This document shows, piece after piece, positions 62,509-64,000 of a stretch of 64,000 nucleotides of DNA. Numbering within the stretch: position 1 is the stretch's first letter; each line of letters opens with the position of its first letter. Source of the stretch: Pectinatus haikarae (GTDB lineage Bacteria > Bacillota > Negativicutes > Selenomonadales > Selenomonadaceae). The stretch lies in assembly GCF_015732185.1 (NCBI RefSeq), contig NZ_WIQM01000008.1, positions 248,001 to 312,000 of the forward strand. Direction: 5' to 3'. Made by a program: the position numbers and the translations under genes. The notes beneath the pieces were generated by a model that ran no database searches, had not been told where the DNA came from, and worked only from the letters and a program-made list of their open reading frames with translations.

Positions 62509-63321
62509 ATGAGCTGGTTAAATATTGAAGATAAAGTAGTTGTGGTTACAGGAGGTGCATCAGGTATAGGTAAAGCGGTAACCGAAGCTTTTCTTGCGCA
62601 GGGCAGCAAAGTAGTGGTCGCTGATATGAATCCGGCTGCACCGGTAATAGACGGAATGAATGAAGACAATTTTCTTTATGCAGTGGCTGACGTTACAAAA
62701 GCGGCATCTGTTAAATCCATGATAGATAAGGCTGTAGAACGGTTCGGCAGTGTAGATGTGATGGTGAATAACGCAGGAATAAACATACCTCGTCTTTTGG
62801 TGGATCCAAAGGATGAAGGCGGTCAGTATGAACTGGACGAAAAGGTCTGGGATCTGGTCTGCAATGTCAATATGAAGGGCGTTTTCTTTTGTGCCCAGGC
62901 AGCGGCACGGCAGATGATAAAACAGGGCGGCGGAGTCATCATTAATATGTCATCCGAAAGCGGATTGGAAGGTTCTGAAGGACAGAGCGTTTATGCTGCT
63001 ACTAAAAATGCTCTTAATTCACTCACAAGATCATGGTGCAAAGAGCTGGGCAAGCATAATATACGTGTGGTAGGCATAGCTCCCGGTATTATGGAAGCCA
63101 CGGGTCTGCGCACAATAAAGTATGAAACCGCACTTGCGTATACAAGGAATATCACGGTTGATCAATTGCGGGCTGGTTATTCAAAAACCTCAACAACACC
63201 TTTAGGCCGCTCCGGCAAACTGAGTGAAGTAGCAGATGCAGTATGTTTTATGAGCAGCGACAGAGCCGGTTATGTACACGGTGTAACACTTAATATAGCC
63301 GGAGGAAAGACCAGAGGCTGA
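62509..63321 (+). CDS. Sorbitol-6-phosphate 2-dehydrogenase (SDR family)
   Basis: 270 aa short-chain dehydrogenase. It has TGGASGIG (about 16-23), NNAGINIP, catalytic Ser in INMSSESG and YAATK (Tyr/Lys about 164-168). The C-terminal block RNITVDQLRAGYSKTS to AGGKTRG closely resembles SorD-type sorbitol-6-phosphate dehydrogenases, converting glucitol-6-phosphate to fructose-6-phosphate with NAD. RBS gaaagaagg. Position after the PTS genes supports the role. Confidence 0.92.
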   Translation: MSWLNIEDKVVVVTGGASGIGKAVTEAFLAQGSKVVVADMNPAAPVIDGMNEDNFLYAVADVTKAASVKSMIDKAVERFGSVDVMVNNAGINIPRLLVDPKDEGGQYELDEKVWDLVCNVNMKGVFFCAQAAARQMIKQGGGVIINMSSESGLEGSEGQSVYAATKNALNSLTRSWCKELGKHNIRVVGIAPGIMEATGLRTIKYETALAYTRNITVDQLRAGYSKTSTTPLGRSGKLSEVADAVCFMSSDRAGYVHGVTLNIAGGKTRG

Positions 63322-63343
63322 TTATCAGAAAGGGGAATTAAGA

Positions 63344-64000
63344 ATGCAATTATTGATCGACGATGCAAATATTGTCGAAATAAAAAAATTAGCGGCTTTT
63401 ATGCCGATAGACGGGGTAACAACAAACCCTTCTATTTTAGCCAAAAACGGAAAAGCCCCATTTTCCGTACTGCGTGAAATACGTGATTTCCTTGGAGAAA
63501 AAGCAATGCTGCATGTTCAGGCAGTTGCCGCTGATGCTGAAGGAATAGTTGAGGACGCACATCGTATTCAGAGGGAATTGGGAGAAAATACATATATTAA
63601 AATTCCTGTGGTCGATGAAGGCCTTAAGGCAATCAAGATGCTGAAAAAGGAAGGAGCCAATATTACGGCAACGGCCATTTACACACAAATGCAAGCCTTC
63701 TTAGCAGGCAAGGCAGGTGCGGATTATGCTGCTCCTTATGTTAACCGGATAGATAATCTTGGCGCTGACGGCATTCGTACGGCTAAGGCAATACATGATA
63801 TTTTCAAGAAAAACCATCTGCATACGGAAGTATTGGCTGCCAGTTTTAAAAATTCACAGCAGGTACTGGCATTGTGTGAATATGGTGTGGGCGCAGCCAC
63901 TGTTGGACCGTCTGTGCTGCGGGGGCTTTTAAAAAATGATTCTGTAGCGGCTGCGGTAAAAGCTTTTACTGATGATTTTGAAAATCTTTGCGGCTCGGGA
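63344..64000 (+). CDS. Fructose-6-phosphate aldolase / transaldolase-like (FSA/TalC), 3' end beyond window
   Basis: 219 codons are visible and the frame is open to the edge; FSA proteins are usually about 215-220 aa, so it is nearly complete. MQLLIDDANI at the start, DGVTTNPSILAK (about 23-34), the Schiff-base Lys86 in YIKIPVV, and TATAIYTQMQAFLAG with the PYVNRIDN block are family hallmarks. Start after gaaagggg. Following a fructose-6-phosphate-forming dehydrogenase, it would either cleave fructose-6-phosphate to dihydroxyacetone and glyceraldehyde-3-phosphate or act as a transaldolase. Confidence 0.9.
   Translation, partial: MQLLIDDANIVEIKKLAAFMPIDGVTTNPSILAKNGKAPFSVLREIRDFLGEKAMLHVQAVAADAEGIVEDAHRIQRELGENTYIKIPVVDEGLKAIKMLKKEGANITATAIYTQMQAFLAGKAGADYAAPYVNRIDNLGADGIRTAKAIHDIFKKNHLHTEVLAASFKNSQQVLALCEYGVGAATVGPSVLRGLLKNDSVAAAVKAFTDDFENLCGSG

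Noticed and set aside
1-64000. tRNA, rRNA, CRISPR arrays, insertion sequences, prophage
   Set aside because: No tRNA-like cloverleaf, regular spaced repeats, transposase or phage genes were recognised in reading the window.

Overview
The window reads as chromosome of a diderm anaerobic Firmicute, most likely class Negativicutes (Selenomonadales or Veillonellales relatives). Gram-positive style strong ribosome-binding sites, AT-rich intergenic DNA and Firmicute regulators (CcpN-like, PRD/BglG-like, HPr-like) occur together with an outer-membrane TonB-dependent receptor at the left edge. I saw no rRNA, tRNA, CRISPR, insertion sequence or prophage. The genus cannot be fixed from the sequence alone.

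Layout. 0-9.4 kb: TonB copper-type receptor (5' end cut by the window), D-2-hydroxyacid dehydrogenase, CstA-family transporter, MFS organic-acid transporter, gpmA, an Old Yellow Enzyme and an FMN reductase preceded by a structured, riboswitch-like leader. 9.7-16.2 kb: Tat-exported metallophosphoesterase, LarA-family protein, and a DUF3100 membrane protein/small membrane protein/M20 amidohydrolase operon behind a strong promoter and short terminated leader; a small exported His-rich protein. 16.2-21.9 kb: a 540-bp palindrome-rich gap that may hold a decayed gene, an MFS transporter, then M20 amidohydrolase-metN-metI-metQ behind a likely attenuator. 22-26 kb: PEP synthase, CcpN-type CBS repressor and the PEP synthase/PPDK regulatory kinase, a gluconeogenic control unit. 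26-33.6 kb: ferredoxin-type aldo-keto reductase, then a minus-strand ethanolamine operon (permease, eutA, eutB, eutC, cobT) without microcompartment genes, led by a promoter and two tandem terminator hairpins. 33.9-39.1 kb: APC permease with its own structured leader, sodium:solute symporter, transketolase. 39.5-52 kb: Ser-rich small protein, a candidate ~209-nt noncoding RNA, MpsC-like protein, chemotaxis receptor, LysR regulator, fumarase, XRE regulator, EAL/degenerate-GGDEF protein, ClC channel.

52-57.5 kb: a minus-strand acid-sugar cluster (GntP permease, class II ketose-bisphosphate aldolase, DUF1537 four-carbon acid sugar kinase, GarR-like reductase) with a GntR regulator; its two promoters share an operator-like element. 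57.7-64 kb: a plus-strand glucitol-type PTS operon: PRD regulator, gutM, EIIC, EIIBC, EIIA, HPr-like protein, sorbitol-6-phosphate dehydrogenase and a FSA/TalC-type aldolase running off the right edge. The EIIA subunit lacks the family phospho-histidine and the HPr-like protein lacks the usual Arg after His15 and has Asp at the Ser46 position. That is the most unusual coding feature here.

The most interesting non-coding signals are the leader of the FMN reductase (9351-9457), the tandem-terminator leader of the ethanolamine operon (33577-33774), and the promoter-to-terminator RNA at 40235-40443. None could be tied to a known RNA family by eye.
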